From assembly GCF_002836945.1 (NCBI RefSeq), contig NZ_NIJM01000013.1, positions 1 to 64,000 of the forward strand: DNA of 64,000 nucleotides. The letters run 5' to 3'. Below, piece after piece: positions 1-9,927 of this stretch. Position numbers and translations under genes: made by a program. The DNA is from Shewanella chilikensis. Lineage in GTDB: Bacteria; Pseudomonadota; Gammaproteobacteria; Enterobacterales; Shewanellaceae. The first letter of the stretch is position 1. Each line of letters starts with the position of its first letter. Below the pieces are notes generated by a model. That model was not told the origin of the DNA. It was given only the letters and a program-made list of their open reading frames with translations, and made no database searches.

Positions 1-744
1 CCCCAGCAAGATCTGGTTTTGCTGCTGGGTTATGGCCGGGTTGGGCAGACCATAGGGAGGTTTCTCAAGGCCGAAGCTATCCCTTTTATTGCCCTCGACC
101 GGGATCCCTCCCGGGTTGCCGAGGCGCGCCGGGCCGGAGAGCCTGTGTATTTCGGCGATGCTTGTAAACGCAGTTTGCTCAAACAAGCCAACGTGCGCCA
201 CGCCAAGAGTATAGTGCTGACCTTTTGCGAGCAGCCGCAGTTGGAAGAGGCCTTGGTGCTGTGTCGGCAACTGGCGCCCGAAGCGCGGATCATGGTGCGA
301 ACCCGGGATGACAGCGAGCTTGAGCAACTGGAGCAGGCCGGTGCCAGTCAGGTTATTCCAGAAACTCTGGAAGGCAGCTTGATGCTGGTATCTCAGGTGT
401 TGTATCAGTCAGGGGTCCCTTTGTCGCGGATCCTCAAACGGCTGGAGTCGGAGCGGCGCAATCACTATCAGTATCTGCACGGTTTCTTTTCCGGTGAGGA
501 AGCCGACTTCTCTCTCGAATTACTACATGCAGTGGCTCTGCCAAGAGGCGCCAATGCCGTGGGAAAATTCAGTGCCGAGATCCCCTGGCAACAGCTCAGA
601 GTGGAACTGAGAGCCGTGCGCCGCGGCGGCAGGGAATACGAGCCACCGGATGAAGATTGGCAGTTTCGCGCCGGTGATACCTTGCTTATTCGCGGCAAGC
701 CCAGAAGGGTGGAGAAAGCCGAAGTTATTTTGCTTCAAGGCTGA
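1..744 (+). CDS. CPA2-type cation:proton antiporter, C-terminal part (partial)
   Basis: The reading frame is open from the first base, so this is the 3' end of a longer gene; the N-terminal membrane antiporter domain would lie upstream of the window. The visible 248 residues begin with an RCK_N/TrkA-N Rossmann fold (glycine motif GYGRVGQ, then an acidic residue ending the second strand, and GDA). A helical linker follows, then a C-terminal RCK_C/TrkA-C domain ending near LLIRGKPRRVEKAEV. This arrangement is typical of Kef/YbaL-like potassium or proton antiporters gated by nucleotide binding. The exact subfamily cannot be fixed without the membrane part. A stand-alone TrkA-like protein is possible but less likely. 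Confidence 0.8.
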   Translation, partial: PQQDLVLLLGYGRVGQTIGRFLKAEAIPFIALDRDPSRVAEARRAGEPVYFGDACKRSLLKQANVRHAKSIVLTFCEQPQLEEALVLCRQLAPEARIMVRTRDDSELEQLEQAGASQVIPETLEGSLMLVSQVLYQSGVPLSRILKRLESERRNHYQYLHGFFSGEEADFSLELLHAVALPRGANAVGKFSAEIPWQQLRVELRAVRRGGREYEPPDEDWQFRAGDTLLIRGKPRRVEKAEVILLQG

Positions 745-900
745 TTACCCGGCCGCTGGCGTTGGTTTTATTTGCACTTTAAATGGGGTACTCTGCGACC
801 TTTGTGGAGCTGAATGCCGGGAAGGACAGCTTGGCTGCATGTTGCAGCGACTTTTCCTGAATAAGCGCAAACCCGAGTGACTTACAAGGAGTTGGCAACC

Positions 901-1839
901 GTGACCCATGACAGTAATCATGGCCTCGATATCTCGTTCGAGGAACTGTTTGAGATTTTGACTTCTACCCAGCAGCTGCTGTTTTGCCGTGATGGCGATG
1001 TGCCGCTGATCCTGCCGGTGAATATCGATGGCAATGAACAGGCCAGTCATTGTTATGCCTACCTTCCCATGATGGATGAGCCTGAGGCGAGTCGGGTGCT
1101 TGCAGAGAATCTTAAACAACCGGATGATTACTATCTCAAACCCATTCATTGGCAACGGCTTATTCTGACCGCTCATATCAATGAAGTGCTGTTGCTGGAT
1201 CTGGCGGGCAAACTCGTGCTGCCGCTGGAAGATCAGCAAGCCTACCTGAGCTATATGGCGGCGCGCCTCAATGGTGAAGACTGCGTGCTGCGGGTCAACA
1301 ATGTGGAAATCAGCCCTTGGCTCACCGGAGAGGCCGACGCCTGGGAACTGGTGGAAGCACTGTTTGCCCGTCACGCCTCACTCAAGGGGATCTGGCTGGC
1401 CGACTGTCTGTGGCAACACGCCGAAGGCAAACCCGGTAAGCTAATCATTCTCGATGCCGAGCTGGCCAGCTACGAGATGTCGACCGCCTTGCAGGATCAG
1501 GCCAAGGCGCTGGGTTATACACTTGTCCAACTGAGAGATTTGACCCTGGATTATCAGTTGGATGCGCTGACCATACTGCCGCCGCTGGTGAGCCGAAGTG
1601 ATGCGGGGGAAGTGCGTCTCTATGTCGGCGACCCGAACCAGCCCTTTATTCCGTTTCAGCGCCACCAGATAGTGCAAACCATAGTCGACAACCAAGAGAG
1701 CGGTTCCCATGGTTTACAGCAGGGGGCTGAGAATATAACCGTGACCGCCAATGAGCGGCAGCAAGGTTCTACACCAACCTTTGCTGTGACTCTGGTCTCA
1801 GTGTTGCTGGTGGTGGCCTTACTTATCTTTTTCGCCTGA
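901..1839 (+). CDS. Hypothetical tail-anchored protein
   Basis: I do not recognise this 312-residue protein. A GTG at 877 is in frame, but the GTG at 901 has an AAGGAG ribosome site nine bases upstream and is preferred. The body is soluble and acidic, with no signal peptide. The last 20 or so residues (TFAVTLVSVLLVVALLIFFA) form one hydrophobic helix at the very C-terminus, so the protein is probably held in the inner membrane by its tail with the bulk in the cytoplasm. The N-terminal half has some look of an SseB-like fold, but this is only an impression. It converges on the patatin gene with a gap of seven bases. Confidence 0.75.
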   Translation: MTHDSNHGLDISFEELFEILTSTQQLLFCRDGDVPLILPVNIDGNEQASHCYAYLPMMDEPEASRVLAENLKQPDDYYLKPIHWQRLILTAHINEVLLLDLAGKLVLPLEDQQAYLSYMAARLNGEDCVLRVNNVEISPWLTGEADAWELVEALFARHASLKGIWLADCLWQHAEGKPGKLIILDAELASYEMSTALQDQAKALGYTLVQLRDLTLDYQLDALTILPPLVSRSDAGEVRLYVGDPNQPFIPFQRHQIVQTIVDNQESGSHGLQQGAENITVTANERQQGSTPTFAVTLVSVLLVVALLIFFA

Positions 1840-1846
1840 TCCATGC

Positions 1847-2971
1847 TCAACTGATATCGAAAAAAGCTTTCAATTCATCAATCTGACACATGGCGTCCTG
1901 ATAACCCAAATCTATCAGGGCGCCTGTGTAGGCGTTCTCAAACAGCAGATAAGACACAATACTGGTGTCCGACTGACTGTCTATACCAATCAAAGCCAGC
2001 AGCCGGCGAATGGCGAAGGGCATCTCTTGATAGTAACGCTTGGCCAGCTCACTGAGATCTTCACTGGGTTTAATCACCAAGGTATCAATCGGCCTCAAAT
2101 CCAACTGTTGGCGGCTCGATTCCGGCACCAGCGCCAGAGTGCTGTTGATGCGTCTGAGCCGCTCCAGATCTGAGTTCAGGGTATCGGAAAATATGGTATC
2201 CAGCAGATGACCGGCAATGGTGGCCGTCTTGGGATGATAATCCAACTCAACGGGGGTGTTCTTATGCGGGCTGTCTAAGTTGATCACCATGATCCGCTTG
2301 GCGCCCAGATGTATTGGGCTGGACAGCGGCGCCAGTTGATGCACTGAACCATCACCATAGTAGGACTGAGATAGCTTAATCGATGGGAACACCAAAGGAA
2401 TGGCGGAGCTGGCCATCAGGTGCTCTGTGTGTAGCCTGGTGCGCTCGCCGCTGCGTCTGGCTCTTTGCCAGTTCTCCAGTTCCTTATTCGCCTGGAAGAA
2501 GGTCACGGAGCGGGAGCTGTTGTAACAGGAGGTATCAATGCTCAGTGCCATCAGGGAGCCACCGCGGATGTTGCGATCGATTCGCTCGAAGTTAATCAGC
2601 TCATTGAGCAGTTGCCGCAAGGGTTCATTGTCCAGCAAACTGCCGGCATCGGTATTGACCAGATCCCCCTGCATGCCACGAAGGGCCATCTTGGCCAGGT
2701 GTGCCAGCACGCCGGTATTGGAGGCGCGGTAGACTCTCTCTGTGTGGATATTACGCCAGATCCACTCCAGCTTTCTCAGCCCCAGATGAAAACAGGATGC
2801 ATGGGTGGCGATAGCGGTGCCATTGATGGCTCCGGCCGAAGTGCCGCAAACAATCTTGAATGGAATGGCGTGATTGCGGGGATAAAACTGCACCAGTGCC
2901 TTGAGCACCCCAACCTGATAGGCCGCCCTGGCACCACCGCCCCCCAACACCAAAGCCCTGCTTTCCGGCAC
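1847..2971 (-). CDS. Patatin-like phospholipase family protein
   Basis: Predicted serine lipid acyl hydrolase of the bacterial patatin group (RssA-like). The N-terminus carries the oxyanion loop GGGGARAAYQ. The nucleophile elbow GTSAG follows, with the catalytic serine near residue 45, and the partner aspartate lies in YYGDGS in the middle of the protein. There is no signal peptide, so action is probably cytoplasmic or at the inner membrane. The start is set at the GTG (2971) because an AAAGGAGG site lies four bases upstream; the ATG at 3001 in the same frame has no ribosome site. It lies downstream of dxs on the same strand but beyond a strong terminator, so it is probably transcribed separately. 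Confidence 0.87.
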   Translation of the reverse strand: MPESRALVLGGGGARAAYQVGVLKALVQFYPRNHAIPFKIVCGTSAGAINGTAIATHASCFHLGLRKLEWIWRNIHTERVYRASNTGVLAHLAKMALRGMQGDLVNTDAGSLLDNEPLRQLLNELINFERIDRNIRGGSLMALSIDTSCYNSSRSVTFFQANKELENWQRARRSGERTRLHTEHLMASSAIPLVFPSIKLSQSYYGDGSVHQLAPLSSPIHLGAKRIMVINLDSPHKNTPVELDYHPKTATIAGHLLDTIFSDTLNSDLERLRRINSTLALVPESSRQQLDLRPIDTLVIKPSEDLSELAKRYYQEMPFAIRRLLALIGIDSQSDTSIVSYLLFENAYTGALIDLGYQDAMCQIDELKAFFDIS

Positions 2972-3085
2972 AGTGCCTCCTTTGCTAAAGCCCAAAACCA
3001 TAAGAGAATGCCAAGGTATTATTTTGCAGACACTGCTTGGCTATCTCAGTTTAACTCTAGTTGGCTTTACTGTGGTCGGAGAAGC

Positions 3086-3110
3086 AAAAACCGCCCTGAG
3101 GCGGTTTTTT
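3086..3110 (-). terminator. Rho-independent terminator after dxs
   Basis: AAAAACCGCC and GGCGGTTTTT form a perfect ten-base stem with loop CTGA. It lies 23 bases beyond the dxs stop codon and separates dxs from the patatin gene. Confidence 0.88.
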
Positions 3111-3132
3111 ATAATGATAGCGGATGCTTATC

Positions 3133-4998
3133 TTATGCGAACCGGTTTTGGATCTGCTCGAGAATGCCACTGGCATCCAGCTTGAGCTCAGTCAGTATCT
3201 CTTCCGGTGAGCCGTGCTTGATAAATTCATCCGGCAGGCCAATTTGCAGCACAGGCTTACAGATCCCCTGGCTGGCCAGATACTCGAGCACGCCACTGCC
3301 GGCGCCGCCTATGATGGCGTTCTCTTCCACAGTTACCAGCAAGTCATGATTGGCGGCCAGTTCCTTGATCAAATCTTCATCCAAGGGTTTAACAAAGCGC
3401 ATATCGGCGACTGTGGCATCCAGGCTTTCGGCGGCTTCCAGGCTGGCAGCCAGGGTAGTGCCGAAGTTGAGAATGGCAATCTGTTTGCCTTGACGTCTGA
3501 CAAGGCCTTTACCTATCGCCATGGCCGTCATCTCTTCAACCTGCTCGGCGCCGGTTGCATTGCCGCGAGGGTAGCGCACTGCGCTTGGGCCCTTGTCGTA
3601 GCAGTAGCCGGTGTAAAGCATCTGCCGACACTCGTTTTCATCGGATGGCGCCATTATCACCATGTTGGGTACGCAGCGCAGATAGCTGAGATCGAAGGCA
3701 CCCTGATGGGTTGGGCCATCGGCGCCCACAATGCCGCCACGGTCAATGGCAAACAGCACAGGCAGGCGCTGCAGTGCCACATCGTGGATCAACTGATCAT
3801 AGCCGCGCTGCAGGAAGGTGGAGTAAATGGCCACTACCGGCTTATAGCCTTCACAGGCAAAGCCTGCGCCTAAGGTCACAGCATGTTGCTCGGCGATGGC
3901 GGCATCGAAGTATTGCTCGGGGAATTTCTGGGAGAACTCCACCATGCCGGAGCCTTCACGCATGGCCGGGGTGATCCCCAGTACCTTGTCATCCTTGGCG
4001 GCGATGTCGCACAACCATTTGCCGAACACCTGGGAAAAACTGGGTTTCCCGGGTTTGGTGACCGGTTTGCAAAATTGTGAAGGGTCAAACTTGGGCACCG
4101 CATGCCAGCCGATGGGATCTTTCTCTGCAGGCTCATAACCTTTGCCTTTCTTGGTCATGATATGCAGTACCTGCGGCCCCTTGAGGCTGCGCATGTTACG
4201 CAGGGTTTCCACCAGCGCATCCACATCGTGGCCATCGATAGGGCCTATGTAGTTGAATCCCAGCTCTTCAAAAAGGGTTCCCGGAACCACCATGCCTTTA
4301 AGGTGTTCCTCGGTGCGGCGCGCCATCTCTTTGATGACGGGCATGCCCTTGAGTACCTTCTTGCCGCCCTCACGTATTGTGGTGTAGAAGCGACCGGACA
4401 TCAGTTGTGCCAGGTGGTTGTTGAGGGCGCCAACGTTTTCCGAGATAGACATCTCGTTGTCGTTGAGCACCATCAGCATGTCTTTGTGCAGATCGCCGGC
4501 GTGATTCATGGCTTCAAATACCATGCCGCCCGTCATGGCGCCATCGCCTATCACGGCCACCACTTTACGGCCGGCTTGCTCTTTATCGGCGGCGACGGCC
4601 ATTGCCAGCGCGGCGGAAATTGAGGTGCCTGAGTGGCCGACACTGAAGGTGTCGTATTCACTCTCTTCCCGCCAAGGGAAAGGATGCAGACCGCCTTTTT
4701 GGCGTATGGTAGGCATGCGATCGCGACGACCGGTAAGGATCTTGTGCGGATAGGCTTGATGACCCACATCCCAGACCAGGCGGTCGAAAGGGGTGTTGTA
4801 GACATAATGCAGCGCCACGGTCAGTTCGACCGTACCTAAGCCAGAGGCAAAGTGACCGCTCGACATGCCCACAGATTTTAATAAAAACTCCCTGAGCTCG
4901 TCGGCCAGCTGAGGGAGCAGGCTTTGTGGAAGTTGACGTAACTCTTCCGGGGTATTGGCCTGTGCCAGCACAGGAAACTGAGTGATATCCAGACTCAT
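3133..4998 (-). CDS. dxs: 1-deoxy-D-xylulose-5-phosphate synthase
   Basis: Thiamine-diphosphate enzyme that joins pyruvate and glyceraldehyde 3-phosphate, the first step of the MEP isoprenoid pathway; cytoplasmic. The 621 residues match the usual family length. The N-terminal third has [13 protein letters not shown] and the cofactor site [18 protein letters not shown]. The middle pyrimidine domain has the catalytic glutamate in [15 protein letters not shown], and the C-terminal transketolase domain follows. It is the last gene of xseB-ispA-dxs, an order common in gammaproteobacteria, and ends at a strong terminator. The gap to ispA is 21 bases, so co-transcription is very likely. Confidence 0.98.
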   Translation of the reverse strand: MSLDITQFPVLAQANTPEELRQLPQSLLPQLADELREFLLKSVGMSSGHFASGLGTVELTVALHYVYNTPFDRLVWDVGHQAYPHKILTGRRDRMPTIRQKGGLHPFPWREESEYDTFSVGHSGTSISAALAMAVAADKEQAGRKVVAVIGDGAMTGGMVFEAMNHAGDLHKDMLMVLNDNEMSISENVGALNNHLAQLMSGRFYTTIREGGKKVLKGMPVIKEMARRTEEHLKGMVVPGTLFEELGFNYIGPIDGHDVDALVETLRNMRSLKGPQVLHIMTKKGKGYEPAEKDPIGWHAVPKFDPSQFCKPVTKPGKPSFSQVFGKWLCDIAAKDDKVLGITPAMREGSGMVEFSQKFPEQYFDAAIAEQHAVTLGAGFACEGYKPVVAIYSTFLQRGYDQLIHDVALQRLPVLFAIDRGGIVGADGPTHQGAFDLSYLRCVPNMVIMAPSDENECRQMLYTGYCYDKGPSAVRYPRGNATGAEQVEEMTAMAIGKGLVRRQGKQIAILNFGTTLAASLEAAESLDATVADMRFVKPLDEDLIKELAANHDLLVTVEENAIIGGAGSGVLEYLASQGICKPVLQIGLPDEFIKHGSPEEILTELKLDASGILEQIQNRFA

Positions 4999-5019
4999 AA
5001 CGAGATACTTTGTCTCTTT

Positions 5020-5901
5020 TTATACTCTTCGCTCAACGATATAGCGGGCGAATTCGGCAATTAACTGGCTATTGTATGGCAATTTTGCCAGCGCTGATAG
5101 TGCATCTTCCAGCAGTTTTTGAGCTGTGGTCTTGGCGCCCTCCAGCCCCAAGAGTTTCGGGTAGGTACTCTTGTTGGCATCGAGATCCGACCCTTGGGGT
5201 TTGCCAAGCTCTTCTGTGCTGCCGGTAATATCGAGAATGTCATCCTGTACCTGGAACGCCAGGCCCACGGCATCGGCGTATTCCAGCAGTGCCAGTTCTT
5301 CTTTGGCGTCAATATCGGCGGCAATTACCGCAAACTCGACGGCGCAGCGGATAAGGGCCCCTGTCTTCAATCTGTGCAGGGCGGTGAGCTGCGCAAGGGA
5401 GATCTCTTTGTCTGTGGCATTGAGATCCTGCGCCTGGCCGCCACACATACCGCGGTAGCCGGAGGCTTTTGCCAGCGCCTGTACCAGACGCAGGTGTTGG
5501 CGGTCGCTGAGGCCTTCAATGTCGCTGCTGATAAGTTCAAAGGCCAAGGTTTGCAAGGCATCACCGGCCAGAATGGCGGTGGCTTCGTCAAAGGCGATAT
5601 GCACGGTTGGCTGACCGCGGCGCAGGGCATCGTCGTCCATGGCCGGCAGATCGTCATGGATCAGCGAATAAGCATGGATACACTCTATGGCGGCGGCGCA
5701 ATCATCGAGACGTTCAAGGGGAACGCCGAGCATCTCGCCTACAGAGTAGACCAGAAACGGCCGAATACGCTTTCCACCCAGCAGGGCTCCATGGCGCATG
5801 GCGGCCTTGAGTCTGGGCTCGGTATCATCCAGGGTGTCCAGTATGGTGCCAATCCTTTGATTGACTCTCTGTTGGTATTGGCTAATAGCTTGGGTTAACA
5901 C
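5020..5901 (-). CDS. ispA: Farnesyl diphosphate synthase (polyprenyl synthetase)
   Basis: Condenses isopentenyl diphosphate with dimethylallyl and geranyl diphosphate to give farnesyl diphosphate, feeding quinone and undecaprenyl carriers. Both aspartate-rich motifs are present: DDLPAMDDD (with HDD before it) near residue 85 and DDILD near residue 220. The lysine/arginine motif GGKRIRPF lies near residue 45. Length 293 is normal for the family. It starts with GTG directly after the xseB stop codon, so translation is probably coupled, and dxs follows in the same operon. The position next to dxs supports IspA over octaprenyl synthase. Confidence 0.96.
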   Translation of the reverse strand: MLTQAISQYQQRVNQRIGTILDTLDDTEPRLKAAMRHGALLGGKRIRPFLVYSVGEMLGVPLERLDDCAAAIECIHAYSLIHDDLPAMDDDALRRGQPTVHIAFDEATAILAGDALQTLAFELISSDIEGLSDRQHLRLVQALAKASGYRGMCGGQAQDLNATDKEISLAQLTALHRLKTGALIRCAVEFAVIAADIDAKEELALLEYADAVGLAFQVQDDILDITGSTEELGKPQGSDLDANKSTYPKLLGLEGAKTTAQKLLEDALSALAKLPYNSQLIAEFARYIVERRV

Positions 5902-6141
5902 TCACTCACCCTCGACTGTAAATGGGCTCAATGGCGCCTGGGGATCCTGGGCCAGCAGTATGGCTACTTTCTGCTGTGCTTGTTCCAGCTTGGCCTGGCT
6001 GCTGCGTACCAAGCCTATGCCACGTTCGAACTGTTTTAGCGCGTCGTCCAGCGATACTTCACCGCGTTCCAGTTCGGCGACTATGCGTTCCAGTTCGTTG
6101 AGAGATTCTTCAAAACTCAGATTTTCGGGTTTTTTGGCCAC
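5902..6141 (-). CDS. xseB: Exodeoxyribonuclease VII small subunit
   Basis: Small helical subunit that assembles on XseA to form exonuclease VII, which degrades single-stranded DNA. The 79 residues include the family core FEESLNELERIVAELERGEV followed by the second helix with SLDDALKQFERG. The frame is open further upstream, but the GTG at 6141 has an AAGGAAA ribosome site and gives the normal family length; the upstream extension has no similarity to XseB. First gene of xseB-ispA-dxs. XseA itself is not in the window. Confidence 0.94.
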   Translation of the reverse strand: MAKKPENLSFEESLNELERIVAELERGEVSLDDALKQFERGIGLVRSSQAKLEQAQQKVAILLAQDPQAPLSPFTVEGE

Positions 6142-6536
6142 AATCGGTTTCCTTGATGCACCTTGGTTGCCGGCCCATTCCTGCGACCTGATTGGCACGG
6201 TGCAAAGGTAAAAGGAGAGAGGGAGGGCTGCAGGTGTCTTGGCGTTATGTTCAGCGTGACACAAGGTATATCAGGGCGCGATAAGGGTCAAATTGAAGCG
6301 TCCGTTATTTGCTCAATAGCACGCTTTGTCGCGGATTTTTTTTGGAGAAAATTAAAATCTTCCTAAACTTGCTTAAGCCCTGTCCGATAACTCAAAATAG
6401 AAACTATTGAAAATTATCATATTCATCTCCTGTGAAAAGCCAAGATCCTATATCACCCTTTGGGGCGGATCGGCTTGTATGGGATAGAGATCCCGGCCAC
6501 ACTGTGTCGGGTCTGCTTTAGAGGTGAGGAGCCACT
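6142..6536. other. Divergent intergenic region, xseB / pomA
   Basis: About 395 bases without a convincing gene. It must hold the promoters for the minus-strand xseB operon and the plus-strand pomA-pomB operon. AT-rich tracts lie around 6330-6430. A short perfect hairpin (GGGAT, loop AGAG, ATCCC) lies at about 6481-6494. I could not identify a confident sigma-28 or sigma-70 site. The ribosome site for pomA is GAGGTGAGGAG just before 6537. Confidence 0.5.
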
Positions 6537-7304
6537 GTGGATTTAGCAACCCTGATAGGACTGGTCGGTGCTTTTGCTTTTATTATCATGGCAATGGTCA
6601 GCAGTGGCGGCATTGCCATCTTTATCGATGTACCCTCTGTATTGATTGTGCTTGTCGGCTCGCTGTTTGTGGTGATGATGAAATTTAACCTCAAGCAGTT
6701 TTTAGGCGCCGTCAAGATTGCCGCCAAGGCGTTTATGTTCAAACTGGACAAACCCGAAGAGTTGATTGAACAGTCGGTTACCATGGCAGACGCCGCCCGA
6801 AAAGGGGGCTTCCTGGCGCTGGAAGAGGCGCAAATTTCCAACAGTTTTATGCAAAAAGCGATTGATATGCTGGTGGACGGCCACGACGGCGATGTGGTGC
6901 GTGAAGCACTGGAGAAAGACATTCAGCTGACCGAAGATCGCCATAAGGCGGGGATCAGTATTTTCAAAGCACTGGGTGATGTGGCGCCGGCTATGGGGAT
7001 GATAGGTACTTTGATTGGTCTGGTGGCCATGTTGTCCAACATGGATGACCCAAAATCCATCGGTCCGGCAATGGCGGTGGCCTTGTTGACTACCTTGTAC
7101 GGCGCCATTATTGCCAACATGGTGGCGATCCCGATTGCCGATAAGCTGGCGCTGCGGATGAACGAAGAGATGCTCAACCGCAACCTGATTATGGACGCTG
7201 TACTGGCGATTCAGGATGGCCAGAACCCCAGGGTGATTGAGGGCTTCCTCAAAAATTACCTGTCTGAGAAGCAGCGTAAAATAGATACAACGGACGGAGA
7301 GTAA
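6537..7304 (+). CDS. pomA: Flagellar motor stator protein PomA (MotA family)
   Basis: Inner-membrane subunit of the torque-generating stator; with PomB it conducts ions and drives flagellar rotation. At 255 residues it is shorter than proton-type MotA and matches the PomA group. Two N-terminal membrane helices (about residues 5-22 and 28-50) precede a cytoplasmic loop with the conserved charged stretch LEKDIQLTEDRHKAG. Two further helices follow (GDVAPAMGMIGTLIGLVAML, and the segment around MAVALLTTLYGAIIANMVAI). The start is GTG with a good upstream GAGG site. It lies four bases ahead of pomB in a two-gene operon. Sodium coupling is inferred from family resemblance. Confidence 0.94.
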   Translation: MDLATLIGLVGAFAFIIMAMVSSGGIAIFIDVPSVLIVLVGSLFVVMMKFNLKQFLGAVKIAAKAFMFKLDKPEELIEQSVTMADAARKGGFLALEEAQISNSFMQKAIDMLVDGHDGDVVREALEKDIQLTEDRHKAGISIFKALGDVAPAMGMIGTLIGLVAMLSNMDDPKSIGPAMAVALLTTLYGAIIANMVAIPIADKLALRMNEEMLNRNLIMDAVLAIQDGQNPRVIEGFLKNYLSEKQRKIDTTDGE

Positions 7305-7308
7305 CACT

Positions 7309-8244
7309 ATGGCCAAGCCCAAGTGTGATTGTCCGCCACCCGGCGCACCCATGTGGCTGGCAACCTTTGCCGACCTGATGTCGCTGCTGATGTGTTTCTT
7401 CGTGTTGCTGCTGGCCTTCTCCGAAATGGACGTAATGAAGTTCAAACAGATAGCCGGCTCGATGAAATACGCCTTCGGGGTGCAGAACAAGGTGGAAGTG
7501 AAAGATATTCCCAAAGGCACCTCTGTGATTGCGCTGGAGTTTCGCCCCGGACGCCCGGATCCCACCCCGATTGAAATAATCAACCAGCAAACCAACGAGA
7601 TGACCCAGCAGATCCTTGAGTATCAGGAAGGGGATGACGACAGTGCTGGTGGTGTGCAGCAGCAAAGGGGCGAACAACGTGGCGGCGAGGCTTCGGCCAC
7701 GGCGCAGGAGCAGGCCGAAGACAAGAAGACCCAGGAACAGCAGGCGGCTCAGGATCAGATTAACGAGCAGGTCAAGAAGATGGCCGAGGCGCTCAACAAA
7801 GAGATAGTGGACGGCGCGATTGAAATCGAGTCTCTTGGGCAGCAGATTATCATCCGTATCCGGGAGAAGGGCGCCTTTGCCTCAGGTTCGGGGTTCCTGC
7901 AACCCAGATTCAAGCCTGTGGTGCAGGCGGTTGGTGAGCTACTCAAAGATGTACCCGGGATCATCACAGTCTCCGGCCACACGGATGACATGCAGATAAG
8001 CAATGAGCTGTACAGCTCCAACTGGGATCTGTCCAGCCAGCGGGCGGTGGCGGTGGCCCACGAATTGGTCAAGGTGTCCGGCTTTGATGCCAGCAGAATG
8101 AAAGTGGTGGGCATGGCTTCCACTGCGCCTTTGGTGGCCAACGATTCGCCGGAGAATCGCGCCCGTAACCGTAGGGTGGAAATCTCCATTGAGCAGGGCA
8201 AGGCCAAAGAGTCTGACGAGATTGAGGTCGATCCCAATCTTTGA
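7309..8244 (+). CDS. pomB: Flagellar motor stator protein PomB (MotB family)
   Basis: Partner of PomA; anchors the stator to peptidoglycan. The N-terminus has the single membrane helix with the ion-binding aspartate (ATFADLMSLLMCFFVLLLAF, Asp at about residue 22). A long periplasmic linker, rich in Gln, Glu and Ala, covers residues 100-165. The C-terminal OmpA-like peptidoglycan-binding domain has VSGHTDD, NWDLSSQRAVAVA and the ending NRRVEISIEQ. Length 311 is typical. It shares an operon with pomA and is followed by a clear terminator. Confidence 0.94.
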   Translation: MAKPKCDCPPPGAPMWLATFADLMSLLMCFFVLLLAFSEMDVMKFKQIAGSMKYAFGVQNKVEVKDIPKGTSVIALEFRPGRPDPTPIEIINQQTNEMTQQILEYQEGDDDSAGGVQQQRGEQRGGEASATAQEQAEDKKTQEQQAAQDQINEQVKKMAEALNKEIVDGAIEIESLGQQIIIRIREKGAFASGSGFLQPRFKPVVQAVGELLKDVPGIITVSGHTDDMQISNELYSSNWDLSSQRAVAVAHELVKVSGFDASRMKVVGMASTAPLVANDSPENRARNRRVEISIEQGKAKESDEIEVDPNL

Positions 8245-8267
8245 TGGCGCAGTATCATCAGAATCAG

Positions 8268-8294
8268 AGCAGCCTGAAAACGGCTGCTTTTTTT
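8268..8294 (+). terminator. Rho-independent terminator after pomB
   Basis: AGCAGCC and GGCTGCT form a seven-base stem with a seven-base loop, followed by an uninterrupted T run, 24 bases beyond the pomB stop. Confidence 0.87.
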
Positions 8295-8405
8295 ATGCTT
8301 CTGCAATCCGGGCACGGCTTTGGAGTGGCAAATCTCTGTGCCAGTTAGCGGGTCTTTGTTATAATCCCACGATTGCTGTTTGAAATTTTTTTCCTCGGGA
8401 TCCCC

Positions 8406-9860
8406 ATGAAGTTTATCGTAAAGCTGTATCCAGAAATCATGATGAAGAGCAAACCGGTAAGAATGCGTTTTACCAAGATGCTCGAGTCCAATATCCGCAA
8501 TGTACTCAAAAAAGTGGATGAAGACGCTGCCGTTACCCGCCAGTGGGATCGGATTATGGTGCAGGTTCCCAAAGACAAACCCCAGCTAAAACAAGTTTTT
8601 GCCGAGCGTCTGGCTTGTATTCCGGGAATTTCTACCATCAGCCAGGTCAATGAATATAGCTTTGAAACCGTTGATGATATTTACCAGCATGCTCTCAAGG
8701 TGTATGCCGACGAGCTGGCGGGTAAGACCTTCTGTGTCCGCGCCAAGCGCAGCGGCAAGCACGACTTCAGTTCGCAGGATGTGGAGCGTTACGTAGGTGG
8801 TGGCCTGAACCAGTTTACCGAAGCGGCCGGTGTGCGCCTCAAAGATCCGGATATGACCATTCATCTGGAGATCAACAACGACAAACTCTACCTGGTGGAG
8901 AGAAAGATCCCCGGGCTTGGTGGATTTCCGATCGCGACCCAGGAAGATGTGCTGTCCCTGATCTCCGGCGGTTTTGACTCAGGGGTGTCCAGTTTCCAAT
9001 TTATCAAGAAGGGTTCCCGTACCCACTACTGCTTCTTCAACCTGGGCGGTGCCCAGCACGAAATCGGGGTCAAGCAGGTGGCGCACCATTTGTGGAAGAC
9101 CTATGGCGAGTCGCATAAAGTGAAGTTTGTGACCGTTCCCTTTGAGCCCGTGGTGGCCGAAATCCTCGAGCGCATAGACAATGGCTTGATGGGCGTCATA
9201 CTCAAGCGGATGATGATGCGTGCCGCCGCCAGAGTGGCAGAACGTATGGGGGTTCAAGCACTGGTCACAGGTGAGAGCCTGGGGCAGGTATCCAGCCAAA
9301 CCTTGACCAACCTCAATGTGATTGACCGCTGTGTCGATACCCTGATCCTCAGACCTTTGATCACCATGGACAAGCAGGACATCATCAACGAGAGCCGCAA
9401 GATAGGTACGGAAGACTTTGCCAAGTCCATGCCTGAATACTGCGGCGTGATTTCACAAAAACCCACGGTCAAGGCGGTATTGTCCAAGGTTGAAGCCGAG
9501 GAAACCAAGTTTTCCGAAGATCTGCTGGACCGGATCATCGCCGATGCCGTGGTTATGGATATTCGGGAGATAGCAACCGACATGGATACCAAAGTAACGG
9601 AAACCGAAACCGTCGCCAGTGTCGGTCAGGGGGAAGTGGTGCTGGATATCAGGGCGCCGGAAGAGGAAGAGAGCAAGCCGCTGCAACTGGAAGGAGCAGA
9701 GATAGTTCATATTCCTTTCTTTAAACTGGCCAGCGCCTTTGCCGAGCTTGATAGCAGCAAGACCTATCTGCTCTATTGCGACCGCGGCGTGATGAGTAAA
9801 TTGCAGGCGCTCTACCTTCAGGAGCAAGGGCACGGTAACGTCAAGGTTTACCGCCCTTGA
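8406..9860 (+). CDS. thiI: tRNA 4-thiouridine synthetase / thiamine thiazole sulfurtransferase ThiI
   Basis: Transfers sulfur from IscS to uridine 8 of tRNA and, in many bacteria, to ThiS for thiazole synthesis. The domain order is a ferredoxin-like N-terminus starting [12 protein letters not shown], a THUMP domain, a PP-loop ATPase with [10 protein letters not shown] near residue 190, and a C-terminal rhodanese domain. The rhodanese active cysteine is in LLYCDRGVM (about residue 457), so this is the long enterobacterial-type enzyme. An in-frame codon at 8373 would add 11 residues, but the ATG at 8406 matches the family N-terminus. It is transcribed alone between two terminators. Confidence 0.97.
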   Translation: MKFIVKLYPEIMMKSKPVRMRFTKMLESNIRNVLKKVDEDAAVTRQWDRIMVQVPKDKPQLKQVFAERLACIPGISTISQVNEYSFETVDDIYQHALKVYADELAGKTFCVRAKRSGKHDFSSQDVERYVGGGLNQFTEAAGVRLKDPDMTIHLEINNDKLYLVERKIPGLGGFPIATQEDVLSLISGGFDSGVSSFQFIKKGSRTHYCFFNLGGAQHEIGVKQVAHHLWKTYGESHKVKFVTVPFEPVVAEILERIDNGLMGVILKRMMMRAAARVAERMGVQALVTGESLGQVSSQTLTNLNVIDRCVDTLILRPLITMDKQDIINESRKIGTEDFAKSMPEYCGVISQKPTVKAVLSKVEAEETKFSEDLLDRIIADAVVMDIREIATDMDTKVTETETVASVGQGEVVLDIRAPEEEESKPLQLEGAEIVHIPFFKLASAFAELDSSKTYLLYCDRGVMSKLQALYLQEQGHGNVKVYRP

Positions 9861-9865
9861 TAAAC

Positions 9866-9896
9866 AAAAAGCCGCCTCTCTCGAAGCGGCTTTTTT
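9866..9896. terminator. Bidirectional terminator between thiI and a small convergent gene
   Basis: AAAAAGCCGC pairs with GCGGCTTTTT around a ten-base loop, with T runs on both strands. It serves thiI on the plus strand and could also serve the convergent small gene on the minus strand. Confidence 0.83.
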
Positions 9897-9927
9897 GCTG
9901 CTGACGCTCAGCTAAATCCAATGGGGC

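Noticed and set aside
745..1374. Minus-strand frame of 209 codons opposite the tail-anchored gene
   Set aside because: Rich in His, Gln and Arg as expected for an antisense shadow; no family motif or ribosome site.
2465..3349. Plus-strand frame of 294 codons across the patatin gene and end of dxs
   Set aside because: It spans two well-supported minus-strand genes and a terminator; composition is that of a shadow.
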